From assembly GCF_018860165.1 (NCBI RefSeq), contig NZ_JAHKNG010000013.1, positions 28,165 to 92,164 of the forward strand: a stretch of 64,000 nt of DNA, given 5' to 3'. The DNA is from Paracoccus marinaquae. GTDB lineage: Bacteria; Pseudomonadota; Alphaproteobacteria; Rhodobacterales; Rhodobacteraceae. A program made the translations under genes and the position numbers. Shown here piece by piece: positions 37,528-45,674 of the stretch. Within the stretch, counting starts at the first letter, position 1. The number at the start of each line of letters is the position of its first letter. The notes beneath the pieces were generated by a model, which was given only the letters and a program-made list of their open reading frames with translations, was not told where the DNA came from and searched no databases.

Positions 37528-38498
37528 CCCGGCGCGCAGTCATTACCGGCACCGGTCATTACCTGCCCGAGCGCGTGGTCGAGAACAGCTGGTTCGAGGA
37601 CAAGCTGGACACGACCGACGAATGGATCCGCACCCGCTCGGGGATCGAGCGGCGGCATTTCGCGGCCGAGGGGCAGGCGACCAGCGATCTGGCGACCCGC
37701 GCCGCGCAGGCCGCGCTGGACCGGGCCGGGCTGACGGCGGGCGATATCGACGGCATCGTGCTGGCGACCTCGACCCCCGATTTCACCTTCCCGGCCGTCG
37801 CGACCATGGTGCAGTCCGGCCTCGGCATGACCCGCGGATTTGCCTATGACGTGCAGGCGGTCTGCGCGGGCTTCGTCTTTGCGCTGGCCAATGCCGATGC
37901 GATGATCCGCGGCGGGCTGGCCGAGCGGGTCCTGGTCATCGGCGCCGAGACCTTCTCGCGCATCATGGACTGGACCGACCGTTCGACCTGCGTGCTGTTC
38001 GGCGACGGTGCCGGTGCCGTGGTGCTGGAGGCCCAGGAGGGCGCGGGCACCAGCGGAGACCGCGGCATCCTGTCCAGCGACCTGAACAGCGACGGCGCCT
38101 ATCGCGATCTGCTCTATGTCGATGGCGGGGTCTCGACCACCGGCACGGCCGGGCATCTGCGCATGCAGGGCAATCTGGTCTTCCGCCACGCCGTCGAGAA
38201 GCTGGCCAGGACCGCCCACACCGCGCTGGAAAAGGCCGGGCTTGCGCCGGGCGATGTCGACTGGCTGGTGCCGCATCAGGCCAATATGCGGATCATCACC
38301 GCGACCGCGCAGAGGATGGGCCTGCCGATCGAGAAGGTGGTCCTGACGGTGGCCGATCACGGCAATACTTCGGCCGCCTCGATCCCGCTGGCGCTGTCGG
38401 TGGCCGATGGCGAGGACCGGCTGAAGCCGGGCGATGTCGTGGTGATCGAGGCGATCGGCGGCGGGCTCAGCTGGGGCTCGGTGGTGCTGCGCTGGTAG
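37524..38498 (+). CDS. fabH: 3-oxoacyl-ACP synthase III
   Basis: FabH starts fatty-acid chains by condensing acetyl-CoA with malonyl-ACP. The Cys-His-Asn triad is visible: C114 in AVCAGF, the histidine in VPHQANMRI and the asparagine in DHGNTSAASIPLAL. 324 aa. GTG start within the plsX stop shows translational coupling. A 61-bp hairpin repeat begins 6 nt after its stop. Confidence 0.96.
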   Translation: MTRRAVITGTGHYLPERVVENSWFEDKLDTTDEWIRTRSGIERRHFAAEGQATSDLATRAAQAALDRAGLTAGDIDGIVLATSTPDFTFPAVATMVQSGLGMTRGFAYDVQAVCAGFVFALANADAMIRGGLAERVLVIGAETFSRIMDWTDRSTCVLFGDGAGAVVLEAQEGAGTSGDRGILSSDLNSDGAYRDLLYVDGGVSTTGTAGHLRMQGNLVFRHAVEKLARTAHTALEKAGLAPGDVDWLVPHQANMRIITATAQRMGLPIEKVVLTVADHGNTSAASIPLALSVADGEDRLKPGDVVVIEAIGGGLSWGSVVLRW

Positions 38499-38504
38499 TG
38501 CGGA

Positions 38505-38565
38505 GGGGGGCGCTGCCCCCGTCCCTGCGGGACTCCCCCGGGATATTTTCGTGAAGAAGAAGGGC
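38505..38565. repeat. Dispersed 61-bp hairpin element, copy B
   Basis: Near-identical to 21507-21567: the same GGGGGGCGCTGCCCCC hairpin, the CCCTGCGGG mini-hairpin, CCCCCGGGATATTT and the GTGAAGAAGAAGGGC end. Here it fills the gap between convergent fabH and the DksA-like gene, consistent with a two-way terminator. Confidence 0.85.
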
Positions 38566-38570
38566 GCCGG

Positions 38571-38843
38571 CTATTTCAGCTGCGAATCCTTGCTGGCCCG
38601 GCGGTTGATGCCGCCGGTCGCGCGCCGCACCCGGTCGCGGCCCGACTGGCAGGCGGTGCAGAGCTGGACGCCGGGAACGGCGATGCGGCGCGCCTCGGGG
38701 ATCGGCTCGTCGCACTCGGCGCAGAATTCGGCGCTGTCGCCCCCGGCCCGGGCCGCGCGCTGGCGGGCGCGGGCCACGGCCTCGGCCGTGCTGATCTCGA
38801 TCTGATCGTTCACCGCGTCGTCGCGGACCCATCCGCCGGCCAT
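38571..38843 (-). CDS. DksA/TraR-type C4 zinc-finger protein
   Basis: A 90-residue protein with a helical N-terminus and a C-terminal zinc finger CAEC...CTAC (C49/C52 and C70/C73 approximately), matching short TraR/YbiI-like members of the DksA family that bind the RNA polymerase secondary channel. It lacks the long coiled-coil of true DksA. ATG 38843 has GGGGG upstream. Divergent from the TRAP operon. Confidence 0.85.
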   Translation of the reverse strand: MAGGWVRDDAVNDQIEISTAEAVARARQRAARAGGDSAEFCAECDEPIPEARRIAVPGVQLCTACQSGRDRVRRATGGINRRASKDSQLK

Positions 38844-38921
38844 CTGACCCCCATCCCGTCCGGTCACAACATAGTTGCCCCTACGTCATCCTTCAAATTC
38901 GAAATGTCATGCGCCCGCATG

Positions 38922-38950
38922 TTGACAGCCCGCCGGCCTTTGGAAAGACT
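38922..38950 (+). promoter_or_regulatory. Candidate promoter of the TRAP transporter operon
   Basis: TTGACA, 17-nt spacer, AAGACT. Just upstream at 38892-38903 is the palindromic TTCAAATTCGAA, a possible operator. Ends 55 nt before the dctQ start. Confidence 0.45.
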
Positions 38951-39005
38951 GCGCGCGAATGCAGGTGCAGAAAACCGCACCGCGAACCTTGGGAGGGTTC
39001 ACCAA

Positions 39006-39527
39006 GTGCCAGTCATCCGCCTGATCGACGGCATCAACGAGGTCGTCGGCCGGATCGTGTCGGTCGTCGCCATCGTCTTTGCCGGGATCATCATCTACGA
39101 CGTCTTCATGCGCTATTTCCTGGGCGAGCCGACCCGCTGGGCCTTCGATGTCACCAAGCAGCTTTACGGCTTCTATTTCATCATGCTGGGCGGCTACGCG
39201 CTGCGCCACCAGTCGCATGTCCGCGTCGACCTGGTGACCGAGCGGCTGAGCCACGGCCTGCGCCGCTGGGTCGAGGCGGCGGGTTACGTCATCTTCTTCT
39301 TTCCCTTCGCCTGGGTCTTCGCCCGCCGCAGCCTCGATTTCGCCATGACCTCCTACGGCCAGCGCGAGGTGACCTATGGGGCCGTGCAACTGCCGGTCTA
39401 TCCGCTGAAGATCGCCATGTTCGTGGCCGCCGTGCTGCTGCTGATCCAGGGGGTCAGCGAATTTCTGAAGCTGGTGCTGGGCAAGGCCGACCACCTCGAG
39501 CCGATGGAGCCCTTCGATGTCCGGTGA
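39006..39527 (+). CDS. TRAP transporter small membrane subunit (DctQ type)
   Basis: A 173-residue protein with four membrane segments and the DctQ-typical RYFLGEPTRWAFDVTKQLYGFYFIMLGGYALRHQSHVRVDLV stretch. It couples the binding protein to the large subunit in TRAP uptake. The GTG start 39006 follows GGGAGGG at 9-nt spacing. Overlaps dctM by 11 nt. Confidence 0.9.
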   Translation: MPVIRLIDGINEVVGRIVSVVAIVFAGIIIYDVFMRYFLGEPTRWAFDVTKQLYGFYFIMLGGYALRHQSHVRVDLVTERLSHGLRRWVEAAGYVIFFFPFAWVFARRSLDFAMTSYGQREVTYGAVQLPVYPLKIAMFVAAVLLLIQGVSEFLKLVLGKADHLEPMEPFDVR

Positions 39528-40842
39528 ATCCATCGCCCTGATCATGTCGGGCCTGCTGCTTCTGGGCCTGTTCATGGGTCATCCGCTGGCCTTCGTGCTG
39601 GGCGGCACCGCCGTTCTCGGCGCGCTGATCGCCGGCAAGCCGATGGTGCTGGGCATCGTCATCAACCGCATCTTCGGCGATGTGCTGGACAATTACGTCC
39701 TGATCGCCATCCCGCTGTTCGTGCTGATGGCGCGGTTCCTGTCCGACAGCGGCGTGACCGACAAGATGTTCGAGGCCTTGCGCCACCTGATGGCGCGCGT
39801 GACCGGGGGCCTCGGCCTTGCGGTGGTGTTCATCTCGATCCTGCTGGCCGCCACCACCGGCATCATCGGCGCCTCGATCACCGTCATGGGGATGATGGCG
39901 CTGCGGCCGATGCTGCAATACGGCTATGACCGGAAGCTGGCGACCGGGCTGATCGCCTCGTCGGGCTGCCTCGGCATCCTGATCCCGCCCTCGATCATGC
40001 TGATCCTGATGGCCTCCTATGCGCCGGGCCTGTCGGTCGGGCAGCTGTTCGCGGGGGCGATGATCCCGGGCGTGCTGCTGGGGCTGATGTATGCGATCTA
40101 TGTCGCGGTAATCGCCTGGGTGCGGCCCGACTGGGCGCCGCCGGTCACCGACGAGGAACAGATCAGCCGCGCCGCCATGTGGCAGATGCTGATCGTCGAG
40201 GCGGTGCCGCCGCTGGTGCTGATCCTCGGCATCCTCGGCTCGCTGCTGGCCGGCATCGCCACCGCGACCGAGGCCAGCGCCATCGGTGCCGTGCTGGCCC
40301 TTTTGATCGTGATCTTCCGCGGCCGCTTCGAATGGAAGACCTTCTATTCGGCCCTGCTGGAGACGGGGCGGACCTCGGCCATGATCCTGTTCATCGTGGT
40401 CGGGGCCACCGCCTTCACCGGCGTCTTCAACATCACCGGCGGCCTGCGCGCCAGCCAGGACCTGATCCGCGGGCTGGCCGACGATCCCTATACGCTGGTG
40501 GCGGTGATGCTGCTGGTGGTGTTCATCCTCGGCATGTTCCTTGACTGGACCGGGATCGTGCTGCTGTCCTTCCCGATCTTCCTGCCCCTGGTCAGCGAGA
40601 TGGGGATTGAGCCTTTGTGGTTCGTCATCCTGATGGCGGTGGTGCTGCAGACCAGCTTCCTGTCGCCGCCCTTCGGCTATGCGCTGTTCTACATGCGGGC
40701 CATCGCCCCGCCCGAGGTGTCGACCACCGACATCATCCGCGGCGTGCTGCCCTTCATCGGGCTGATCCTGCTGATGTGCGGGCTGATCATCCTCTTCCCG
40801 GCCCTGGTCACATGGCTGCCGCAATCCCTCTATGGCGGCTGA
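39517..40842 (+). CDS. TRAP transporter large membrane subunit (DctM type)
   Basis: The ion-coupled translocation subunit, 441 residues with about eleven or twelve membrane segments. Typical blocks: GHPLAFVLGGTAVLGAL, LIAIPLFVLMARFL, GIIGASITVMGMMALRPML, ASSGCLGILIPPSIMLIL and MFLDWTGIVLLSFPIFLP. Part of the dctQ-dctM-dctP unit; order with the binding protein last. Confidence 0.93.
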   Translation: MSGESIALIMSGLLLLGLFMGHPLAFVLGGTAVLGALIAGKPMVLGIVINRIFGDVLDNYVLIAIPLFVLMARFLSDSGVTDKMFEALRHLMARVTGGLGLAVVFISILLAATTGIIGASITVMGMMALRPMLQYGYDRKLATGLIASSGCLGILIPPSIMLILMASYAPGLSVGQLFAGAMIPGVLLGLMYAIYVAVIAWVRPDWAPPVTDEEQISRAAMWQMLIVEAVPPLVLILGILGSLLAGIATATEASAIGAVLALLIVIFRGRFEWKTFYSALLETGRTSAMILFIVVGATAFTGVFNITGGLRASQDLIRGLADDPYTLVAVMLLVVFILGMFLDWTGIVLLSFPIFLPLVSEMGIEPLWFVILMAVVLQTSFLSPPFGYALFYMRAIAPPEVSTTDIIRGVLPFIGLILLMCGLIILFPALVTWLPQSLYGG

Positions 40843-40891
40843 CCCTGGGCCCGGGGCGCTTTTCACGAGAGTTTTCACAAGGAGGTAACGA

Positions 40892-41977
40892 ATGAAACAT
40901 CTGCTGAGCACCGCCGCCGTGGCCGTGGCCGTGGCCACCCCGGCGCTGGCCGAGAACTGGACCATGACCAGCACCTGGCCCTCCAGCCTGGAACTGATCG
41001 AGATCGACAAGCACTGGGTCGATCTGGCCAACAAGCTGGTCGATGACGACAAGCTGACCATCGAATTCTACGAGGGCGGCAGCCTTGTCCCGGCGGGCGA
41101 GGTCTTCGGCGCCGTCGAATCGGGCACCATTCAGGCCGGCGGCGACTGGCCGGGCTACTGGGCCGGCCGCGACAGCGCCTTCTCGCCGCTTTCGACCACC
41201 GCCAGCCTGTTCAACGCCGTCGATTACATCAACTGGATCCAGGAATGGGGCGGGGCCGAGCTTTACAACGAGGTCTATGGCAAGTTCGGCATGGTCTATC
41301 TGCCCTATGGCGTGACCAACAACGAATCGGGCTTCCGCACCGTCAACAAGGCGATCCGCACCACCGACGACCTCAAGGGTTTGCGCCTGCGCCTGTCGGG
41401 GCTGGAACAGGGCAAGCTGCTTGAGAAGCTGGGCGGCAATCAGGTCAGCATGGCCGGCGGCGAGATCTATCAGTCGCTGGAGCGCGGGGTGATCGACGGG
41501 GCCGAATTCTCGACCCCGAACGTGGACTGGTCGGGCGGCTTCCAGCAGGTCACCAAATACTGGTCGACGCCGGGCTGGCACCAGTCGTCCTCGCTGTTCG
41601 GGGTGATGATCAACAAGGGCGCCTGGGACGCGCTGGACGCGGAGACGCAGGAAAAGCTGCAGATCGCCGCCGACGCGACCATGCTGTGGAGCCTCGCCTT
41701 CACCGAGAAGCGCGCGACCGACGCCTATACCGAGTTCAGCAATGCCGGGATCGAGATCACCCGGCTGGACGACGCCACGCTGGAGAACATCCAGAACCTC
41801 GCCAACGCCACGATCGAGGAAGTCGCCTGCGAGAACCCGCTTTCGGCGAAGGTCTATGCCAGCCAGATCGGCTATCTGCAGAACTATGCCCAGTGGCGCG
41901 ACGCCTCGGCGCCGTTCAACCTGGGTCGCACGCCGATGGGCCCGGACCTCGCCAAGATCGAGGCCTGTGCGCAGTAA
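40892..41977 (+). CDS. TRAP transporter substrate-binding protein (DctP family, TakP-like)
   Basis: A signal peptide (cut after ALA, residue 20) and a DctP fold of 341 mature residues. The GGEIYQSLERGVIDGAE motif and the arrangement ESGTIQAGGDWPGYWAGRDSAFSPLS resemble TakP-type binders of 2-oxo acids, so a small carboxylate is likely, but the ligand cannot be fixed from sequence. GGAGG lies 8 nt before the ATG. Followed by a strong terminator. Confidence 0.9.
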   Translation: MKHLLSTAAVAVAVATPALAENWTMTSTWPSSLELIEIDKHWVDLANKLVDDDKLTIEFYEGGSLVPAGEVFGAVESGTIQAGGDWPGYWAGRDSAFSPLSTTASLFNAVDYINWIQEWGGAELYNEVYGKFGMVYLPYGVTNNESGFRTVNKAIRTTDDLKGLRLRLSGLEQGKLLEKLGGNQVSMAGGEIYQSLERGVIDGAEFSTPNVDWSGGFQQVTKYWSTPGWHQSSSLFGVMINKGAWDALDAETQEKLQIAADATMLWSLAFTEKRATDAYTEFSNAGIEITRLDDATLENIQNLANATIEEVACENPLSAKVYASQIGYLQNYAQWRDASAPFNLGRTPMGPDLAKIEACAQ

Positions 41978-42005
41978 ATCGCGCATTTTTCAAGGTGCAA
42001 GTCAC

Positions 42006-42037
42006 GGGCGGGGAACGATTTCCCCGCCCTTCTCGTT
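42006..42037 (+). terminator. Terminator of the dctQMP operon
   Basis: A perfect 10-bp stem GGGCGGGGAA / TTCCCCGCCC with loop CGAT, followed by TTCTCGTT. Confidence 0.88.
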
Positions 42038-42064
42038 GACAGGACGACGTTTCCATCACATCCT
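42036..42064 (+). promoter_or_regulatory. Candidate ihfA promoter
   Basis: TTGACA, 17 nt, CATCCT, directly after the dct terminator and 24 nt before the ihfA start. Confidence 0.42.
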
Positions 42065-42088
42065 TGCCCCGACCAAAGAGGATAGATC

Positions 42089-42391
42089 ATGGGCGAAAAA
42101 ACACTGACCCGGATGGATCTGGCCGAAGCCGTGTTCCGTGACGTGGGGTTGTCGCGCCATGAATCCGCCCAACTGGTCGAAAGCGTGCTCGAACATATCT
42201 CGGACGCCCTGGTCGAGGGCGAACAGGTGAAGATCTCGTCCTTCGGCACCTTCAGCGTGCGCGACAAGAACGAGCGGATCGGCCGCAATCCGAAGACCGG
42301 CGAGGAGGTCCCGATCACCCCCCGGCGCGTGCTGTCCTTCCGGCCATCGCATCTGATGAAGGATCGCGTTGCCGCCGGCAACAAGAGATAG
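42089..42391 (+). CDS. ihfA: Integration host factor subunit alpha
   Basis: 100 residues of the HU/IHF fold, beginning [22 protein letters not shown] and with the IHF-alpha arm [23 protein letters not shown]. Binds and bends DNA with IhfB. In relatives ihfA commonly follows fabH; here a TRAP block lies between. Confidence 0.96.
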   Translation: MGEKTLTRMDLAEAVFRDVGLSRHESAQLVESVLEHISDALVEGEQVKISSFGTFSVRDKNERIGRNPKTGEEVPITPRRVLSFRPSHLMKDRVAAGNKR

Positions 42392-42406
42392 GGCGTTTTC
42401 CGCGAC

Positions 42407-43051
42407 ATGAAGAAGGGCGCAGAGGCATTCCGGTCGATTGGTGAGGTCGCCAGCCTGATCGGTGTCGCCCCGCATGTGCTGCGCTACTGGGAAACCCAGT
42501 TCAGCCTGCTGAAGCCGATGAAGCGGCCCGACGGACGGCGCTATTACCGGCCCGAGGATGTTCGTCTGGCCGCAGGGCTCTGCGAGGTTCTGCGCGAGGA
42601 AGGGCTGACGATTCGCGGTGCCCGCAAGATGCTGGCCCGCGACCGTGGCGAGGCGGTACGCGCGCGCGGCGCGATGCGACTCGGCGATCTCATGACCGCC
42701 GAACCCGACCCGGCGCCGGCCGATTCCCTGCCCGCCCCGCATCTGGCCGATACGGGTGTGGCGGCACTGCCGGAGCACAACGATCCCGATCCGGTTTCCG
42801 AAGAGGATTTTCAGGACATGGCTTCGCACGGCCCGAAATCCCGCCATCGCCACCGTCGCCGCCTGTCGGACGGCAACGGGTCGCTGCCGCTGTTTCCCGA
42901 ACTCGACAGGGCCGCCGATGACGCGGCCTGGCTGGCTGGTCTGGTCAGCCTGTCGGTCAGTCTGCGCGCCCTTCCCGAGGGGGATGCCCGCCTGCCGCGC
43001 GCGACGCCGCAGCTTGCCGCGCTGCGCGACGTGATCGCGACCCTCTACTGA
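42407..43051 (+). CDS. MerR-family transcriptional regulator
   Basis: An N-terminal MerR helix-turn-helix (RSIGEVASLIGVAPHVLRYWETQFSLLKPMKRPDGRRYYRPEDV, about residues 10-54) and a 140-residue low-similarity tail with a His/Arg-rich stretch (KSRHRHRRR). No cysteine metal-binding loop is visible. It starts 15 nt after ihfA, a conserved pair in alphaproteobacteria. Regulon unknown. Confidence 0.9.
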   Translation: MKKGAEAFRSIGEVASLIGVAPHVLRYWETQFSLLKPMKRPDGRRYYRPEDVRLAAGLCEVLREEGLTIRGARKMLARDRGEAVRARGAMRLGDLMTAEPDPAPADSLPAPHLADTGVAALPEHNDPDPVSEEDFQDMASHGPKSRHRHRRRLSDGNGSLPLFPELDRAADDAAWLAGLVSLSVSLRALPEGDARLPRATPQLAALRDVIATLY

Positions 43052-43094
43052 GGCGCAATTCCCGCCAGTGACACAGATTTCCGTCTTGCGGCCC

Positions 43095-43124
43095 TTGTGC
43101 AGCCCCGCCGCTTCGCTCTATATG
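43095..43124 (+). promoter_or_regulatory. tRNA-Pro promoter
   Basis: TTGTGC, 18-nt spacer and TATATG put the start point at about the first base of the tRNA. Confidence 0.5.
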
Positions 43125-43132
43125 GCCGGCGT

Positions 43133-43210
43133 CGGGCCGTGGCGCAGCCTGGTTAGCGCGTCCGTCTGGGGGGCGGAAGGCCGCGAGTTCGAATCTCGCC
43201 GGCCCGACCA
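43133..43210 (+). tRNA. tRNA-Pro (anticodon GGG)
   Basis: A complete cloverleaf: acceptor CGGGCCG/CGGCCCG, D arm, anticodon arm TCCGT-CTGGGGG-GCGGA with anticodon GGG at 43168-43170, T arm GCGAG-TTCGAAT-CTCGC and an encoded CCA end. Reads proline codon CCC and CCU. Confidence 0.97.
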
Positions 43211-43216
43211 TTCCGA

Positions 43217-43248
43217 AAACGCCCATCCCCTTTCGGGGGTGGGCGTTT
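43217..43248 (+). terminator. Terminator after tRNA-Pro
   Basis: A 14-bp stem with one G-U pair (AAACGCCCATCCCC / GGGGGTGGGCGTTT), loop TTTC, right after the tRNA. Confidence 0.88.
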
Positions 43249-43279
43249 CCGTATCCGCAGCCAAGCCGGGGAGAGCGGC

Positions 43280-44347
43280 ATGAACGGCGTTCTGCCTGAC
43301 AGCGAAATCCGCCATCTGATCGCGACCGGCGCCATCACCGCCAGCCCTCAGGTCATCCCCGAACAGATCCAGCCGGCCAGCCTCGATCTGCGGCTTGGCA
43401 CCACCGCCTATCGCCTGCGCGCCAGCTTTCTGGCCGGCAAGGGCCGGCGCATCACCGACCGCCTGGCCGATTTCTGCATGCATCAGATGGATCTCGGCGA
43501 CGGCGCCGTGCTGGAGCGCGGCTGCGTTTATCTGGTCCCGCTGATGGAGCGGCTGTCGCTGCCCGCCGGCCTGACCGCCGTCGCGAACGCGAAATCCTCG
43601 ACCGGCCGGCTGGACCTGCTGACCCGGCTGGTCACCGATGACGGCACCGAATTCGACCGCCTGCCCGAGGGCTATGACGGCCCCCTCTATGCCGAGATCT
43701 GCCCGCGCAGCTTTTCCGTCCTCGTCCGTCCGGGGATGCGCCTGAACCAGTTGCGCCTGCGCCGTGGCCAGGCGGTGCTGTCCGACACGGAACTGCACGC
43801 CCTGAACGCGCGCGAACCGCTGGTCGGTGGCGAGGCGCTGATCGACCACGGCCTCGGCTTCTCGGTCGATCTGCGCCCCGAAACGGGCGATCTGGTCGGC
43901 TATCGCGCCCGCCCGCATAGCGGCGTGATCGACCTCGACCGGATCGGCGCCTATGACGCGCGCGAGTTCTGGGACGAATTGCGCACGACCGAGGGTCGGC
44001 TGATCCTCGACCCCGGCGCCTTCTACATCCTCGTCAGCCGCGAATCGGTGGCGATCCCCGCCGATTGCGCCGCCGAGATGGCGCCCTACCTCGCCATGGT
44101 GGGCGAATTCCGCGTCCATTACGCCGGCTTCTTCGACCCGGGCTTCGGCATCGGCGAGGCCGGCGCGGGCGCGCGCGGCGTCCTCGAGGTCCGCTGCCAC
44201 GAGGCCCCCTTCGTGCTGGAACACGGGCAGGTCGTGGGTCGTCTGGTCTATGAACGCATGGCGGCGCGGCCTGACCGGCTCTATGGCGCGGGGATCAGTT
44301 CGAACTATCAGGGTCAGGGCCTGAAGCTGGCGAAACAGTTCCGCTGA
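43280..44347 (+). CDS. dcd: 2'-Deoxycytidine 5'-triphosphate deaminase, two-domain type
   Basis: The enzyme deaminates dCTP to dUTP for thymidylate synthesis. The 355-residue length is about twice that of classical Dcd (about 190) because the dUTPase-like fold is present twice, as in the long form of alphaproteobacteria. Motifs: QIQPASLDLRLG, VANAKSSTGRLDLLTRLV in the first half, and VGEFRVHYAGFFDPGFG in the second. The stop is 14 nt from a convergent gene. Confidence 0.92.
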   Translation: MNGVLPDSEIRHLIATGAITASPQVIPEQIQPASLDLRLGTTAYRLRASFLAGKGRRITDRLADFCMHQMDLGDGAVLERGCVYLVPLMERLSLPAGLTAVANAKSSTGRLDLLTRLVTDDGTEFDRLPEGYDGPLYAEICPRSFSVLVRPGMRLNQLRLRRGQAVLSDTELHALNAREPLVGGEALIDHGLGFSVDLRPETGDLVGYRARPHSGVIDLDRIGAYDAREFWDELRTTEGRLILDPGAFYILVSRESVAIPADCAAEMAPYLAMVGEFRVHYAGFFDPGFGIGEAGAGARGVLEVRCHEAPFVLEHGQVVGRLVYERMAARPDRLYGAGISSNYQGQGLKLAKQFR

Positions 44348-44361
44348 CGCGGAGGCCCCGG

Positions 44362-44862
44362 CTATCCCCTGCCCTTCCGGCCCCGGCGCGGCTTCAGGCT
44401 GTCGCAGATGCGCGTCTGGGGATCCAGGCGCACATAGTCGGCGGCCGTGATCACCTTCATGTCGATCGAACGGTTCCAGCCGGAATACCAGCGGTCGCGG
44501 ATGCCATTGCGATAGTAACTGCCCATGATCTGATCGACCATCGGCGGAATGATCGTGGTGTTGGGGATGCGCGGCGCGTGAAAGCCGATCCGCGCCTGCG
44601 GCCCAAGGCAGGCATTCGGCATGGTGATCAGCATGGTGCAGGCCGAGCGGCAATAGCCGCGGATCCGCACCGTCTTTCCGGAACGCGCCAGGTCGTTGCG
44701 CCGCTGCACCATCTGCAGCACGTTCCCGCCGCTGTTGTTCCAGATATCGATGGTGTTCCGCGGCGGCCCCTTTTCGGCCAGGGCCGGGGCGACGCTCAGC
44801 GCCAGGCTCAGCAGCAGGGCCGTGGCGGCAACAGGATGAAATTGGCGCAATTTCTGAATCAT
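44362..44862 (-). CDS. Exported ClpP/crotonase-fold-like protein of unknown function
   Basis: A signal peptide (cut near ALA-EKG, residue 29) is followed by a 137-residue domain. RGYCRSACTMLITMPNACLGPQARIGFHAPR resembles the serine-containing segment of periplasmic ClpP-like proteins (COG3904 group): S73 lies where the nucleophile serine would be and H95 follows in a GFHAP motif. A third catalytic residue cannot be assigned. The C-terminal tail is Arg/Gly-rich. Could be a peptidase or a non-catalytic relative. Confidence 0.65.
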   Translation of the reverse strand: MIQKLRQFHPVAATALLLSLALSVAPALAEKGPPRNTIDIWNNSGGNVLQMVQRRNDLARSGKTVRIRGYCRSACTMLITMPNACLGPQARIGFHAPRIPNTTIIPPMVDQIMGSYYRNGIRDRWYSGWNRSIDMKVITAADYVRLDPQTRICDSLKPRRGRKGRG

Positions 44863-45057
44863 ATCGGCAATCTGCGCGAACAGGCGCGACAAGGAAAGCC
44901 ACGCCTGCGTGAGCGCCGGGCGACCGCAGCGTGACGGTTGGCGTAAATATGCTACAGCCCCGGCGCAAATTCCATTACGTTCCAGAATTCGGCAGGGCAA
45001 ACCGCCCCGGCAATGCAAGACTTGCGCAATATGTCTGCATCGGAAGGAAACGAAACC

Positions 45058-45567
45058 ATGACGAATAGAACTCTCTGGATCGTGCTTGGCGTGCTGTCGG
45101 TCATCACCGGGATCTTCGCGCTGGCCAATCCGCTGGCCGCGACGCTGACCGCCGAACAGCTTGCCGGCTGGGGCTTTCTGATCCTCGGCATCCTCGAACT
45201 GTTCGCCGCCTTCCGCCAGCCCGACCGGGGCGGGCGCATCTGGATCATCCTTGTCGGTATCGCCTTCGTGCTGCTGGGCGTCATGCTGCTGGCCAAGCCG
45301 CTGGCCGGGATCATCTCGCTGACGCTGATGGTGGCGATGCTGTTCATGGCGACCGGCATCTTCAAGGTGGTGATGTCCTTCTCGCTGCGCGGCACCGGGG
45401 CCTTCTGGCTGCTGCTGATCAGCGGCGCGATCTCGGTCCTGCTGGCGGTGATGATCTTCGGCAACTTCCCCGCCGCAGCCGCCACCATCCTTGGCATCCT
45501 GCTGGCGGTGGAACTGATTTCCAGCGGCATCTCGATGATCGCGCTGGCCAGCGTCTCGTCCGACTGA
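45058..45567 (+). CDS. HdeD/DUF308 family membrane protein
   Basis: 169 residues with six hydrophobic segments in HdeD arrangement ([65 protein letters not shown]). E. coli HdeD is associated with acid resistance at high cell density. ATG 45058 is preferred to an upstream ATG because of GGAAGG. Monocistronic, with a good terminator. Confidence 0.88.
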   Translation: MTNRTLWIVLGVLSVITGIFALANPLAATLTAEQLAGWGFLILGILELFAAFRQPDRGGRIWIILVGIAFVLLGVMLLAKPLAGIISLTLMVAMLFMATGIFKVVMSFSLRGTGAFWLLLISGAISVLLAVMIFGNFPAAAATILGILLAVELISSGISMIALASVSSD

Positions 45568-45591
45568 ACAGGCGGCACGCGGCACCTCGGG

Positions 45592-45616
45592 AACGGGCGG
45601 CCCTTGCCGCCCGTTT
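45592..45616 (+). terminator. Terminator of hdeD
   Basis: A perfect 10-bp stem AACGGGCGGC / GCCGCCCGTT with loop CCTT, then T. Confidence 0.8.
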
Positions 45617-45674
45617 CGCGTTCCACCCGCGCCTCCGCTTGATTTTGACGGGGCCTGAACCTACAGACTCGGCC

